Shown here one piece after another: positions 27,685-36,017 of a stretch of DNA of 64,000 nucleotides. The notes beneath the pieces were generated by a model. The model ran no database searches. It had not been told where the DNA came from and saw nothing but the letters and a program-made list of their open reading frames with translations. Position 1 is the first letter of the stretch. Every line of letters starts with the position of its first letter. The DNA lies in the NCBI GenBank assembly GCA_002733215.1, contig NVUY01000002.1:82187-146186 (forward strand), written 5' to 3'. This DNA is from Sulfurovum sp. GTDB taxonomy: Bacteria; Campylobacterota; Campylobacteria; Campylobacterales; Sulfurovaceae. The position numbers and the translations under genes were made by a program.

Positions 27685-27951
27685 GGGTAAATTTAAAAAG
27701 AGTCTGATTAAGTAGTGTTTGAAGAACTTAAAACGTATTCAAGGAGATAAAGCTCTTCTTAGAAAGGTAAGCAAAGAGCAAACAAGGAAGTTTACTAAAG
27801 TTTTGGACAAGGAGTAAAACAAGCTCTTTCAAGATGTTACCTTTTCTAATAACATTATAAACTATAGGAGTTAATCATGGGCAAATAAAGAGTTAACCAA
27901 GTATGTATGCTTCATACTATAAGGAAATAAGGGGATTGTTCAGAATAGAAG
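27685..27951. other. 267-base stretch without a recognised gene
   Basis: The stretch between the serS promoter and tRNA-Met is stop-rich in all frames. It contains several short repeats of CAAGGAG and AAGAGC/GCTCTT words and a ribosome-site-like AGGAG followed by a four-codon frame (ATG GGC AAA TAA). I see no protein gene and no RNA that I can name. Confidence 0.5.
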
Positions 27952-28028
27952 TGGTAGTAAGAGAGGGACTCGAACCCTCGACCTCCGGCTTATGAGACCA
28001 GCGCTCTAACCGGCTGAGCTACCTTACC
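27952..28028 (-). tRNA. tRNA-Met (anticodon CAT)
   Basis: The minus strand folds into a complete 77-base cloverleaf with encoded CCA: acceptor GGTAAGG with TCTTACT (two G-T pairs), D arm GCTC-AGCCGGTTA-GAGC, anticodon loop CTCATAA, T arm GAGGG-TTCGAGT-CCCTC. The anticodon CAT occurs in initiator, elongator and Ile2 (lysidine) tRNAs. The body resembles elongator tRNA-Met, and the anticodon stem lacks the three G-C pairs of the initiator. Confidence 0.93.
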
Positions 28029-28176
28029 ACTATTTTGAAGAGACCGAATTTTAGCGAAAGATTCCTTTATTGTCAATAATATTAGAGAAAAAAGAGTAAA
28101 AAAGTGATTAATTTAAAAAATAAAATATAGTTTAGTCATATGGACTCATACAAATTAAATAATTTAAAGAAACATA

Positions 28177-28205
28177 TTGACATTTTGATAAAAAATGACT
28201 ACAAT
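28177..28205 (+). promoter_or_regulatory. sigma-70 promoter of groESL
   Basis: TTGACA and TACAAT lie exactly 17 bases apart, 38 bases before the groES ATG. No CIRCE element (TTAGCACTC-N9-GAGTGCTAA) is visible in the upstream region, so HrcA control is not supported here. An HspR-type site was not recognised either. Confidence 0.8.
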
Positions 28206-28242
28206 GCGCTTATAAAAATTATATAATATTAAAGGAGCCAAT

Positions 28243-28509
28243 ATGGCATTTGAACCATTAAAAGATAGACTTTTAGTCATTCGTGAAGAACAATCAAACA
28301 CAACAGCTTCCGGTCTCTATATTCCGGATACGGCAAAAGAAAAACCCCTGGAAGGTAAAGTAGCTGCAGTAGGCCCTGAGGCAAAAGAAGATGGTATCAA
28401 TGTAGGTGATACTGTAGTATTTGCCAACTTTACAGGTATGGAGATCACGATCGAAGGTACAGAATACCTTATCTTACTAAGCAAAGAAGTTTTAGGACTT
28501 ATCAAATAA
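28243..28509 (+). CDS. groES: co-chaperonin GroES
   Basis: GroES caps the GroEL folding chamber. The 88-residue protein begins FEPLKDRLLVIREE, and carries the mobile loop around SNTTASGLYIPDTAKEKP and VGDTVVFANF. It is slightly shorter than the E. coli protein (97). A strong AAAGGAG ribosome site precedes the ATG. It is 23 bases upstream of groEL. Confidence 0.97.
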   Translation: MAFEPLKDRLLVIREEQSNTTASGLYIPDTAKEKPLEGKVAAVGPEAKEDGINVGDTVVFANFTGMEITIEGTEYLILLSKEVLGLIK

Positions 28510-28532
28510 TTATTAACTATTAAGGAATAGAC

Positions 28533-30161
28533 ATGGCAAAAGAAATATTTTATTCAGACAAAGCAAGAAGCGGACTGTTTGCAGGTGTGAGCAAGCTGAA
28601 TGATGCCGTCAAAGTAACGATGGGACCCAGAGGTCGTAATGTGCTCATACAAAAAAGTTATGGTGCACCACATATCACCAAAGACGGTGTGAGTGTTGCC
28701 AGAGAGATAGAACTGGTAGACCCTCTTGAAAATATGGGTGCACAGCTTGTCAAAGAAGTGGCAAGCAACACAGCAGATGAAGCTGGTGACGGTACAACAA
28801 CGGCTACCGTACTTGCACACTCTATCTTCAAAGAAGGTCTTAGAAACATTACAGCCGGAGCAAATCCTATAGAAGTAAAAAGAGGCATGGATAAAGCATC
28901 TGCTGCCATCATCGAAGAGCTTCAAAAGATATCACAAGAAGTCAAAGATAAAAAAGAGATCGCTCAAGTGGCAACGATCTCTGCAAACTCTGATGAAACG
29001 ATCGGTAATCTTATCGCTGAAGCGATGGAGAAAGTAGGCAAAGACGGTGTCATTACTGTAGAAGAAGCCAAAGGGATCAATGATGACCTTGAAGTCGTAG
29101 AAGGGATGCAATTTGACAGAGGATATCTCTCTCCTTACTTTGTAACAAACTCTGAAAAAATGACTTGTGAGATGGAAAACCCTATCATCCTTTTAACCGA
29201 TACAAAGATCACTTCTCTTAAAGACCTTGTGCCTATGCTGGAGCAAGTACAGCAAAGCGGAAGACCGCTTCTTATCATCGCTGATGATCTGGAAGGTGAA
29301 GCACTTGCAACCCTTGTACTTAACCGTCTTAAAGGTGTACTGAACATCGTAGCAGTAAAAGCACCTGGTTTTGGTGACAGAAAAAAAGAGATCCTCAAAG
29401 ACATCGCTATCTTGACAGGTGCGACACTCATCACTGAAGAGCTTGGACTTTCACTTGAGAAAGCAACACTGGATGACCTCGGTCAGGCAACAAGAGTGGT
29501 CATAGACAAAGACAATACCGTCATCGTAGACGGTAAAGGTGATAAAAATGCCGTGATTGCCAGAGTGAATGAACTTAAAACTCAGGTTTCCAGCACGACA
29601 AGTGAATATGACAAAGAAAAGCTTCAGGAAAGACTTGCAAAACTAGCAGGTGGTGTGGCTGTTATCAAGGTAGGTGCGGCAACTGAAACAGAAATGAAAG
29701 AGAAAAAAGACAGAGTAGATGATGCACTTTCTGCAACTAAAGCTGCTGTCGATGAAGGTATCATTATTGGCGGCGGTGCTGCACTTGTCAAAGCCAGTCA
29801 AGCTGTTGATCTTTCTCTTGAAGGAGACGAAGCTGTTGGTGCGGAAATCATATTGAGAGCTGTTTATGCACCGATGAAACAAATAGCACAGAATGCAGGT
29901 TTTGATGCAGGTGTGGTCGCAGATAAGATCGCAAACTCGACAGATGCCAACTTGGGATTCAATGCTGCAAACGGTGAATATGTAGATATGCTGGAAGCAG
30001 GTATCATTGATCCTCTTAAAGTGGCACGTGTTGCACTTCAAAATGCTACTTCCGTGGCAAGTTTATTGCTTACGACTGAAGCAACAGTTTCAGATATACC
30101 AGAAGCCCCTGCTGCGCAACCTGCTATGCCGGAAATGGGTGGCATGCCGGGCATGATGTAG
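28533..30161 (+). CDS. groEL: chaperonin GroEL
   Basis: GroEL is the 14-subunit folding chaperonin. The 542 residues include [15 protein letters not shown], the ATP-binding [11 protein letters not shown] and [11 protein letters not shown], the apical-domain [14 protein letters not shown], and [13 protein letters not shown] with the following GGGAAL. It ends in the usual Gly-Met-rich tail ([11 protein letters not shown]). Expressed with groES from a strong promoter and ended by a good terminator. Confidence 0.98.
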   Translation: MAKEIFYSDKARSGLFAGVSKLNDAVKVTMGPRGRNVLIQKSYGAPHITKDGVSVAREIELVDPLENMGAQLVKEVASNTADEAGDGTTTATVLAHSIFKEGLRNITAGANPIEVKRGMDKASAAIIEELQKISQEVKDKKEIAQVATISANSDETIGNLIAEAMEKVGKDGVITVEEAKGINDDLEVVEGMQFDRGYLSPYFVTNSEKMTCEMENPIILLTDTKITSLKDLVPMLEQVQQSGRPLLIIADDLEGEALATLVLNRLKGVLNIVAVKAPGFGDRKKEILKDIAILTGATLITEELGLSLEKATLDDLGQATRVVIDKDNTVIVDGKGDKNAVIARVNELKTQVSSTTSEYDKEKLQERLAKLAGGVAVIKVGAATETEMKEKKDRVDDALSATKAAVDEGIIIGGGAALVKASQAVDLSLEGDEAVGAEIILRAVYAPMKQIAQNAGFDAGVVADKIANSTDANLGFNAANGEYVDMLEAGIIDPLKVARVALQNATSVASLLLTTEATVSDIPEAPAAQPAMPEMGGMPGMM

Positions 30162-30195
30162 TCTTAAATAACTTAAGCCAGATTCAGATCCCTAC

Positions 30196-30228
30196 CAGAC
30201 CGTTGTTTTAAACGGTCTGTCTTTATTC
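30196..30228 (+). terminator. rho-independent terminator of groESL
   Basis: CAGACCGTT and AACGGTCTG form a 9-base-pair stem around a T-rich loop, followed by TCTTTATT. It ends just before the 3' end of the convergent c-di-GMP gene. Confidence 0.85.
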
Positions 30229-30232
30229 AACT

Positions 30233-32038
30233 TTACCTCAGTAATTTTTGGAACTCAAACACAGGTAAAGGTTTATCGAAATAATACCCTTGCATATAGT
30301 CACATCCATAGGAAGCGATTATCTCAACCATTTTTTTATTTTCAATACCTTCTACGATGATCTTCATCCCAAGCGTATGCCCCAATTCTATCATCGCTTT
30401 GACAATTCTCTGATCGTCTTCATTGGTTAAAATGTAATCGACTAAACTCTTATCGATCTTTAAAGTATCTGCAGGAAATTTTTTCAAATATCCAAAAGAG
30501 GTATACCCCGTACCAAAATCATCCAGTGAAATACCTACACCCAGTTTTTTTAAGGCAATAAAGTATTTGACTGTTTCAGATTCACTGATCATAGCCACAC
30601 CTTCTGTAATTTCAAATTTAATGATTTCCGGATTTACCTGATGTTCAATAAGTTTTTCTTCTACATACTCAGCAAATTCTCCAGTGGCGATCTCCACCAT
30701 GGATACATTGATGGAAACTTCTATCTGTTTAAATTTAAATAACTCCCAACGTTTTTGCTGCTTAAGTACTTCCTCAAGTACAAATTGACCTAACTTGATA
30801 ATAAAACCAGTTTTTTCCATCAAAGGAATAAAAACATCAGGAGGGATCATACCGTACTGGGGATGTTTCCATCGGATCAATGCTTCTGCTCCGATCACTT
30901 CTTCATTCTCTACCCGGATAATAGGCTGATAATATACTTCAAACTCTCCCTTGTCCAATCCCCTCTGCATATAATTATGCAATGTCAATTCATCGTAAGT
31001 CTCAGCAAACTCTTCAGGTAAAAATACGGTTATTCTGTTATCACCCTGATCTTCTCCTTTAGCTAATGCCTTATACGTATAATCAAATAGCTTACGTATG
31101 GGACCACTGTCAGGATAAATCGAGATACCCGCGGAAACAGTTAAATGTAAATTGACGTCCTCCTTCTTATAAAAAGTGACCAGTTCCAGTTGAATATCTT
31201 CTACAAGTTTTCTTGCTGCATCTATGGATTTCAATTTAGTGACAGTCAGTAAAAAATGGTTATCGAAGGTATGATAAACAGATAGATTTAAATCTTCTGC
31301 TATGCCCGTTAAATATTTTGCGAACTTTTTGAGTACTTCATTGGATTCTTCATATCCGACAATAGATCTTAATCTTGTAAAATTATCCAGCTTCAAAAGG
31401 ATTAATGCAATTTTATTTTTTTCCAAATGTACTTTGGAATAAAATGCCGGCAGGTCTTTAAACACTTGCTTCATGTCAGGTAAGTCTGTAAGTTCATGCC
31501 TGGATTCTATAGTTAAAAAACCTTCCTCTTTACGCAGGTCTTCTATAGAGATGACCTTATAATAGGTTGTATAACTCTTACCGATTGATATGGTATCCAT
31601 AGATAAGTTAATAGGGATTTCATCATCATCGGAAACTTTTAACAAAATATGAGGAAAAGTAAGCAGCGTATCTGTCAGTCTTGTGCGATTCTTTCCAATG
31701 AATGTATCTAAGACCACCCAAGTGTTCCTCACTTTGATCTCTGGTATATTTTTCAATACCTTCAGTAAATAGTTTTCGTCTAAATTAAAAAGCTTTATCA
31801 TGGATTTATTCGCATAGATCACTTCATTTTTTGTAGAGAGTATCAACATCGCATCTTTAGAAATATCAAATGATTTTTGTAAAATTCTGAGATGCTTCAG
31901 CATATTCTCTTTGTGTCTATTTCTTCTTTTAACACTAAAATATTTATAGAAAAAAAAGCCTATCAATAAGAGTGATAAACCAATAAAGAGATACTCTCTC
32001 TGTGTCATATGACTGATCATCTGTTCAAATTTATCCAA
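30233..32038 (-). CDS. membrane PAS-GGDEF-EAL protein, probable c-di-GMP phosphodiesterase
   Basis: A 601-residue protein with one membrane segment (about 15-33), a PAS-like region (about 50-180), a GGDEF-fold domain (about 195-335) and an EAL domain (about 345-600). The GGDEF site is degenerate: HTFDNHFLLTV stands where RxGGDEF should be, so cyclase activity is unlikely. The EAL site is intact, with GAEALIRWKHP, INVS, FEITEG, LDDFGTGYTSFGYL, LKIDKSLV and IVEGIENKK, so it should hydrolyse c-di-GMP, possibly tuned by GTP binding to the dead GGDEF domain. It stands alone between groEL and xseA. Confidence 0.88.
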   Translation of the reverse strand: MDKFEQMISHMTQREYLFIGLSLLLIGFFFYKYFSVKRRNRHKENMLKHLRILQKSFDISKDAMLILSTKNEVIYANKSMIKLFNLDENYLLKVLKNIPEIKVRNTWVVLDTFIGKNRTRLTDTLLTFPHILLKVSDDDEIPINLSMDTISIGKSYTTYYKVISIEDLRKEEGFLTIESRHELTDLPDMKQVFKDLPAFYSKVHLEKNKIALILLKLDNFTRLRSIVGYEESNEVLKKFAKYLTGIAEDLNLSVYHTFDNHFLLTVTKLKSIDAARKLVEDIQLELVTFYKKEDVNLHLTVSAGISIYPDSGPIRKLFDYTYKALAKGEDQGDNRITVFLPEEFAETYDELTLHNYMQRGLDKGEFEVYYQPIIRVENEEVIGAEALIRWKHPQYGMIPPDVFIPLMEKTGFIIKLGQFVLEEVLKQQKRWELFKFKQIEVSINVSMVEIATGEFAEYVEEKLIEHQVNPEIIKFEITEGVAMISESETVKYFIALKKLGVGISLDDFGTGYTSFGYLKKFPADTLKIDKSLVDYILTNEDDQRIVKAMIELGHTLGMKIIVEGIENKKMVEIIASYGCDYMQGYYFDKPLPVFEFQKLLR

Positions 32039-32131
32039 AATAACTTCCTTATTATTATTGGTTTAAATTATATCATACAAGTATTAAATCCTTAACTTCA
32101 ATGAAGTTCAATGAAGGCGACTATCAATCTG

Positions 32132-33382
32132 TTAGAGCTTCTGTAAGTATAAGGCTTCAATACGTGTAGCATCATCTTCCAAAATAAATTTTTGATCGCG
32201 CTCCAGTGCAGAAAGTGCCACTTTTTTTCCTTCAAAAGATATTTGTGCCCAACCCTTGAGACATTGCAGTTTAGGATCACTCAGTCTGAATTTTTTACTC
32301 ACATAGTCCAAGTGCTGTTCTTTTTGCTGGAGTGAAAACAAGACACTTTGTCTGTAATGCTTTTCCAGATCTGTCAATGGCGAAGCAAAACGCTCCATCT
32401 TATAGTCTATTATTCGTCGAAACTCTTCTCCAAGACCTTGGAAGTCTGACTCCACCTCTTTTAGCAGGCGCAAAGGAGAAGAGCGTAATAAAAGTTCTTC
32501 AATGTGTTTCAGGTCACGGCTAAAATGATGCAGTTTTTGCTCTATGGTATATAATAGACGTTCATTCATTTCATTTAATGTGTAAAGTATCTCTTTGCTG
32601 TCCGGAAGTATCATCTCCATGGCCGCAGAGGGAGTAGGCGCGCGTAGATCGGCTACAAAATCAGAGATCATGACATCCACTTCATGCCCTACCGCAGATA
32701 CAAGAGGTGTTTGCATCGCAAAAATAGCATCTGCCACTGCCTCTTCATTAAAAGACCACAAGTCCTCTGCTGAACCACCGCCACGACCTACCACCACCAC
32801 ATCTGCACCCAGAGTGTCTGCATAGCGTAAAGCGTTGGCTATCTGACTGCCTGCATGTTCTCCCTGTACCAAAGTATCTACGATGATCACTTCAAGAAGT
32901 GCCCAGCGCTGCTCTATGATCTTCAACATATCATGCAGTGCGGCAGACTCTTTGGCTGTCACCAGTGCTATTTTCCGGATATGTTTAGGCAGTGGTTTTT
33001 TTCTTTGTGCATCAAAGTAACCTTTGGATTTAAGTTTCTCTTTGAGTTGTTCATACGCTAAGGCTAAAGCCCCTTTACCATAAGGCTCTATACGGACCGT
33101 CTGAAACTGATACTCACCCCTGGGTGTATAGACACTCACTGAACCCTCAACAACGATATGCATACCTTTTTCTATACGAAACTTCATTTTAGACACAGCA
33201 GAGCGCCACATCACACACTTAAGTGAACTCTCCCTGTCTTTGATAGAAAAATAAAGATGCCCGGAAGAATGATACGTTGCAGAGCTTACTTCACCCTCTA
33301 CAAGAATATGCAGAAAGGTCGCTTCCAAAAGTGATTTTATTTTGATATTGAGTGAGGAGACAGACATCATAGCATTAGACAT
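32132..33382 (-). CDS. xseA: exodeoxyribonuclease VII large subunit
   Basis: XseA is the catalytic subunit of ExoVII, which degrades single-stranded DNA. The 416-residue protein has an OB-fold N-terminus (VEGEVSSATYHSSGHLYFSIKD), the catalytic core with IALVTAKESAALHDML and DVVVVGRGGGSAEDLWSFNEEAVADAI, SAVGHEVDVMISDFVADLRAPTPSAAME-type segments, and a coiled-coil C-terminal half. The first codons include three Met; the one starting MMSVSSLN is also possible. xseB is not adjacent. Confidence 0.95.
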   Translation of the reverse strand: MSNAMMSVSSLNIKIKSLLEATFLHILVEGEVSSATYHSSGHLYFSIKDRESSLKCVMWRSAVSKMKFRIEKGMHIVVEGSVSVYTPRGEYQFQTVRIEPYGKGALALAYEQLKEKLKSKGYFDAQRKKPLPKHIRKIALVTAKESAALHDMLKIIEQRWALLEVIIVDTLVQGEHAGSQIANALRYADTLGADVVVVGRGGGSAEDLWSFNEEAVADAIFAMQTPLVSAVGHEVDVMISDFVADLRAPTPSAAMEMILPDSKEILYTLNEMNERLLYTIEQKLHHFSRDLKHIEELLLRSSPLRLLKEVESDFQGLGEEFRRIIDYKMERFASPLTDLEKHYRQSVLFSLQQKEQHLDYVSKKFRLSDPKLQCLKGWAQISFEGKKVALSALERDQKFILEDDATRIEALYLQKL

Positions 33383-33405
33383 TTCTTTCCCTCTTATTTT
33401 GATTA

Positions 33406-33460
33406 TACAAGGATCGGTTTACCGACCTTATGAGTTACGTGGTCGGTAAACCGACCCTAC
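33406..33460. repeat. palindromic element between ubiE and xseA
   Basis: GGTCGGTAAACCGACCCTAC on the right is inverted-repeated on the left as GGATCGGTTTACCGACC, around a 13-base spacer. Each arm is itself a palindrome (GGTCGGT-AAACCGACC), giving a cruciform of two hairpins. The CCCTAC end lies one base from the ubiE stop codon. It belongs to the GTAGGG...CCCTAC family of this window. Confidence 0.8.
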
Positions 33461-33461
33461 G

Positions 33462-34199
33462 TTACTTTTTTTGTGCCACTAAAAGTGTAGAGATACCCAA
33501 AGAGAAAGACTTCGTATATTTCATTTCAAAGCCTGCCTCTTCCAACTCTTGAGCCAACATCTCTGTGGTTAAAAACTCTTCTATGGATTCCGGAAGGTAT
33601 TGATACGCTTCATAGTTCTTGGAGATAAATCCACCGATCTTAGGTAAGACCTTTTTCATACCAAAATCCACTGCCTTATCGATCATCCCAGATCTCTCCT
33701 GTTTTGTAAACTCCAAGATCATTACAATACCATTGGGCTTTAATGCACGATAGAACTCTTCTAAGGCTTCTACTCTATCAACCACATTACGAATACCGTA
33801 AGAGATAGAAATCACATCCGTACTCTCATCTTCTATAGGCAGTTCCTGGGCTTTACCTTCTATGAACTGGGCAAAATCTACTTTCTTTTTAGCCACTTCA
33901 AGCATACCTACAGAGGGATCAATCCCAACATACTTATCAATAGTTACAGCATTTTTTCGGGCTTGTTCTTTCCAGTAAATAAGTAGATCACCTGTACCAG
34001 TTGCCACATCAGTGATTTGAGTTAACTCTTTTTGACCTAATATCTCAAATGCCTTATCACAGCCTTTTTTACGCCACTGAATGTCGATCCCCATACTCAA
34101 TACTCTATTGGTTAGATCATACGTTGATGCAATATCATCAAACATGCCTACGATCTTATCTTGTTTTTCCTGTTTATCTGTAAGTTTTTCAATGCCCAA
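33462..34199 (-). CDS. ubiE: demethylmenaquinone / ubiquinone methyltransferase
   Basis: UbiE/MenG is the SAM-dependent C-methyltransferase of quinone synthesis; menaquinone is the expected product in Campylobacterota. The 245-residue protein has FDDIASTYDLTNRVLSMGID near the N-terminus, DVATGTGDLLIYW as SAM motif I, SISYGIRNVVDR and GIVMILEFTKQ, all typical. It overlaps ribD by 11 bases. Confidence 0.93.
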   Translation of the reverse strand: MGIEKLTDKQEKQDKIVGMFDDIASTYDLTNRVLSMGIDIQWRKKGCDKAFEILGQKELTQITDVATGTGDLLIYWKEQARKNAVTIDKYVGIDPSVGMLEVAKKKVDFAQFIEGKAQELPIEDESTDVISISYGIRNVVDRVEALEEFYRALKPNGIVMILEFTKQERSGMIDKAVDFGMKKVLPKIGGFISKNYEAYQYLPESIEEFLTTEMLAQELEEAGFEMKYTKSFSLGISTLLVAQKK

Positions 34200-35181
34200 T
34201 TTGTTTGCTCCATATCACTAAGTCTACACCTTTTTTATATTGATGTAAAAACTCTAAATTCATTGTCGTATTATAGGTTAAATTATTTGTAGAGAACTTA
34301 GGTGTTTGATAGATCAGCATCCAGTCTATCTTCTTTGCCAAGGCATTTAACATTCCTTCTCCACCCTCAACCATGATAAAAGAAGGTTTGCTCATAAAAT
34401 CCAGATCATCCCCTGCACTTACCTCTCTGTTTTCTATATCAAACAAAGGAATGCTTCTGTCAAAGTTATCCTTCTTTGAATAGATCATCACCTCAGGTGC
34501 CCTGCCTCCGGTAAAACGACAATCCAAAGTAGGTCTGTCTTCTCTCACCGTATTGCCGCCTATAAGTAAAATATCACAGGCTTCTCTTAACTGATGCACA
34601 TGTGTCAAAGAGGCTTTAGAACTCAGATACCCTCCTCCAATGCGTCCATTAGCAGTTTGTGCCAGTTTGAATAAAACAAAAGCTCTCTTTTGCCATATTT
34701 TAAAAGGTTCAAGCAGTGCTTTACACGCTTCTTCACAGACAGCAAGTTTTACATTTTTCAAGATCTTCGATCCGCCATCATGCCCTTCTATGGGATCTTG
34801 CGTTCCGATAACAATACGTTTGAGTGCCAAGGTATGTAAAAGGGAAGCACAAGACGGTGTTTTACCCTCGTGAGAACATGGCTCAAGTGTCACGTAGATA
34901 CTGCAATCAGAAAAAAAATCGTCAGGAAGGGATAAAAGAAAAGTATGTGCTTTTTTGGCATCTTGAGGATCAAACTCGATGGAAGTGTTGGAAAGTGTTT
35001 CGTATGCAGAGAGTAGAGCCAATACTTCAGCATGTGAAGTACCCGCTTGTTGATGTGCTTCAATGGCTAAGATCTTGCCTTCCAAAGTCACCACAGCACC
35101 TACCGCAGGATTTGGATAGGTTAACCCCTGGTATTTCCAGGCTTTATCCAGGGCAAGTTGCATATAAAATTCATCTGTCAT
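34189..35181 (-). CDS. ribD: bifunctional riboflavin deaminase/reductase
   Basis: RibD performs the deaminase and reductase steps of riboflavin synthesis. The zinc deaminase domain (about 1-145) has TSHAEVLAL with the zinc His-Ala-Glu and VTLEPCSHEGKTPSCA with the two zinc Cys. The reductase domain follows with GGNTVREDRPTLDCR and SFIMVEGGEGMLNAL. I start at the ATG of MTDEFYM, since GGGAG lies 7 bases before it; a TTG two codons earlier sits directly on the GGGAG. Confidence 0.92.
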   Translation of the reverse strand: MTDEFYMQLALDKAWKYQGLTYPNPAVGAVVTLEGKILAIEAHQQAGTSHAEVLALLSAYETLSNTSIEFDPQDAKKAHTFLLSLPDDFFSDCSIYVTLEPCSHEGKTPSCASLLHTLALKRIVIGTQDPIEGHDGGSKILKNVKLAVCEEACKALLEPFKIWQKRAFVLFKLAQTANGRIGGGYLSSKASLTHVHQLREACDILLIGGNTVREDRPTLDCRFTGGRAPEVMIYSKKDNFDRSIPLFDIENREVSAGDDLDFMSKPSFIMVEGGEGMLNALAKKIDWMLIYQTPKFSTNNLTYNTTMNLEFLHQYKKGVDLVIWSKQIGH

Positions 35182-35206
35182 ACGCAACTCCCTTAAGGTT
35201 TAAACT

Positions 35207-35638
35207 TTAATTCCAGTCAAAATATGTTTTACAAGTGTTAAGTTCAGCATAACTGAACCCTTCTTCACCTTGCTTGGTTTCAAGTACAATACCATCATGG
35301 TCTGCTGAGATCAGAGTGCCTTTTAGCTTATCACCCGCACCGAGTTTAAGTTTTACTTTTTCACCAATCGCATTTTTAAAATGCACAGGTTTTGCAAGCT
35401 TACGCTCTATGCCTGGTGATGAAACCTCTAAACGATAGGCTTGACTCATAGGAGGATGTACATCTAAAAAAGGTGAGAGTTCATGAGAAATAGTGGCACA
35501 AAGATCGAGACTTACACCACCTGTCTTTGTGATCAGAATACGAAAAATGGTCTCTTCAAATTCAGTGACGATCTCAGTGTCATACAAAGCTGCACCATTG
35601 GCTTCTATGATCTTAGAAATTTGTGTTTCAAGATTCAT
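35207..35638 (-). CDS. rimP: ribosome maturation factor RimP
   Basis: RimP assists 30S subunit assembly. The protein has the N-terminal RimP domain with VSLDLCATISHELSPFLD and RLEVSSPGIERKLAKPVHF, then an Sm-like C-terminal domain (EKVKLKLGAGDKLKGTLISA). I prefer the second ATG (143 residues) with GAGG about 9 bases upstream; the first ATG two codons earlier is too close to it. The gene overlaps the end of rbfA, in the rbfA-rimP pair downstream of infB. Confidence 0.9.
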   Translation of the reverse strand: MNLETQISKIIEANGAALYDTEIVTEFEETIFRILITKTGGVSLDLCATISHELSPFLDVHPPMSQAYRLEVSSPGIERKLAKPVHFKNAIGEKVKLKLGAGDKLKGTLISADHDGIVLETKQGEEGFSYAELNTCKTYFDWN

Positions 35639-36011
35639 CTTCATTATCCTCTTTTTTACTATTGCGACCTTCTATTTGTTTAAAAAGATCTTCAATTCTA
35701 CTCACTTGTTCTAGCTGATGATCAAATTCAAAAGTAAAGATAGGTGCCTTGAACCAACCTTCACTCTGTTTACAATGATTTTGAAGATATGCACCGATTT
35801 TACGTAGTTGATTCAGTGCTTCTCCCTGTTCTTTTTCAGTCAAAAAAGAAGTGTCAAGATAGACTTTTGCATTTGAACGCCCCTTAGAACACTTAACATC
35901 TGTTACCGTTAAACTATTGATGCGTTCATCATTTAAAGAAGCAAAAGCTTCAGGTAAAAGCTCTTTAAGTACTGACTCTACTCTGTGACGTTTGATCTCT
36001 TCATGTGTCAT
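35628..36011 (-). CDS. rbfA: ribosome-binding factor A
   Basis: RbfA is a 30S assembly and cold-adaptation factor with a KH-like fold. The 127-residue protein has the basic N-terminal helix (THEEIKRHRVESVLKELLPEA), LTVTDVKCSKGRSNAKVYLDTS and FTFEFDHQLEQVSRIEDLF, as in the family. It starts 6 bases after the infB stop, so it is in the infB operon. Confidence 0.92.
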   Translation of the reverse strand: MTHEEIKRHRVESVLKELLPEAFASLNDERINSLTVTDVKCSKGRSNAKVYLDTSFLTEKEQGEALNQLRKIGAYLQNHCKQSEGWFKAPIFTFEFDHQLEQVSRIEDLFKQIEGRNSKKEDNEDES

Positions 36012-36017
36012 AAAGGA

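Noticed and set aside
27712-27850. Remnant of an rRNA spacer or the 5' end of 23S rRNA
   Set aside because: GGTAAGC...AAGAGC words recall the 23S start, but the match is short and broken; no flanking rRNA is seen.
27952-28028. Initiator tRNA-Met or lysidine tRNA-Ile2 for the CAT anticodon gene
   Set aside because: The three G-C pairs of the initiator anticodon stem are missing and position 1 pairs with 72; the body resembles elongator tRNA-Met more than Ile2, though Ile2 cannot be fully excluded by eye.
28080-28242. CIRCE operator upstream of groESL
   Set aside because: No TTAGCACTC/GAGTGCTAA inverted repeat is present; only a good sigma-70 promoter is seen.
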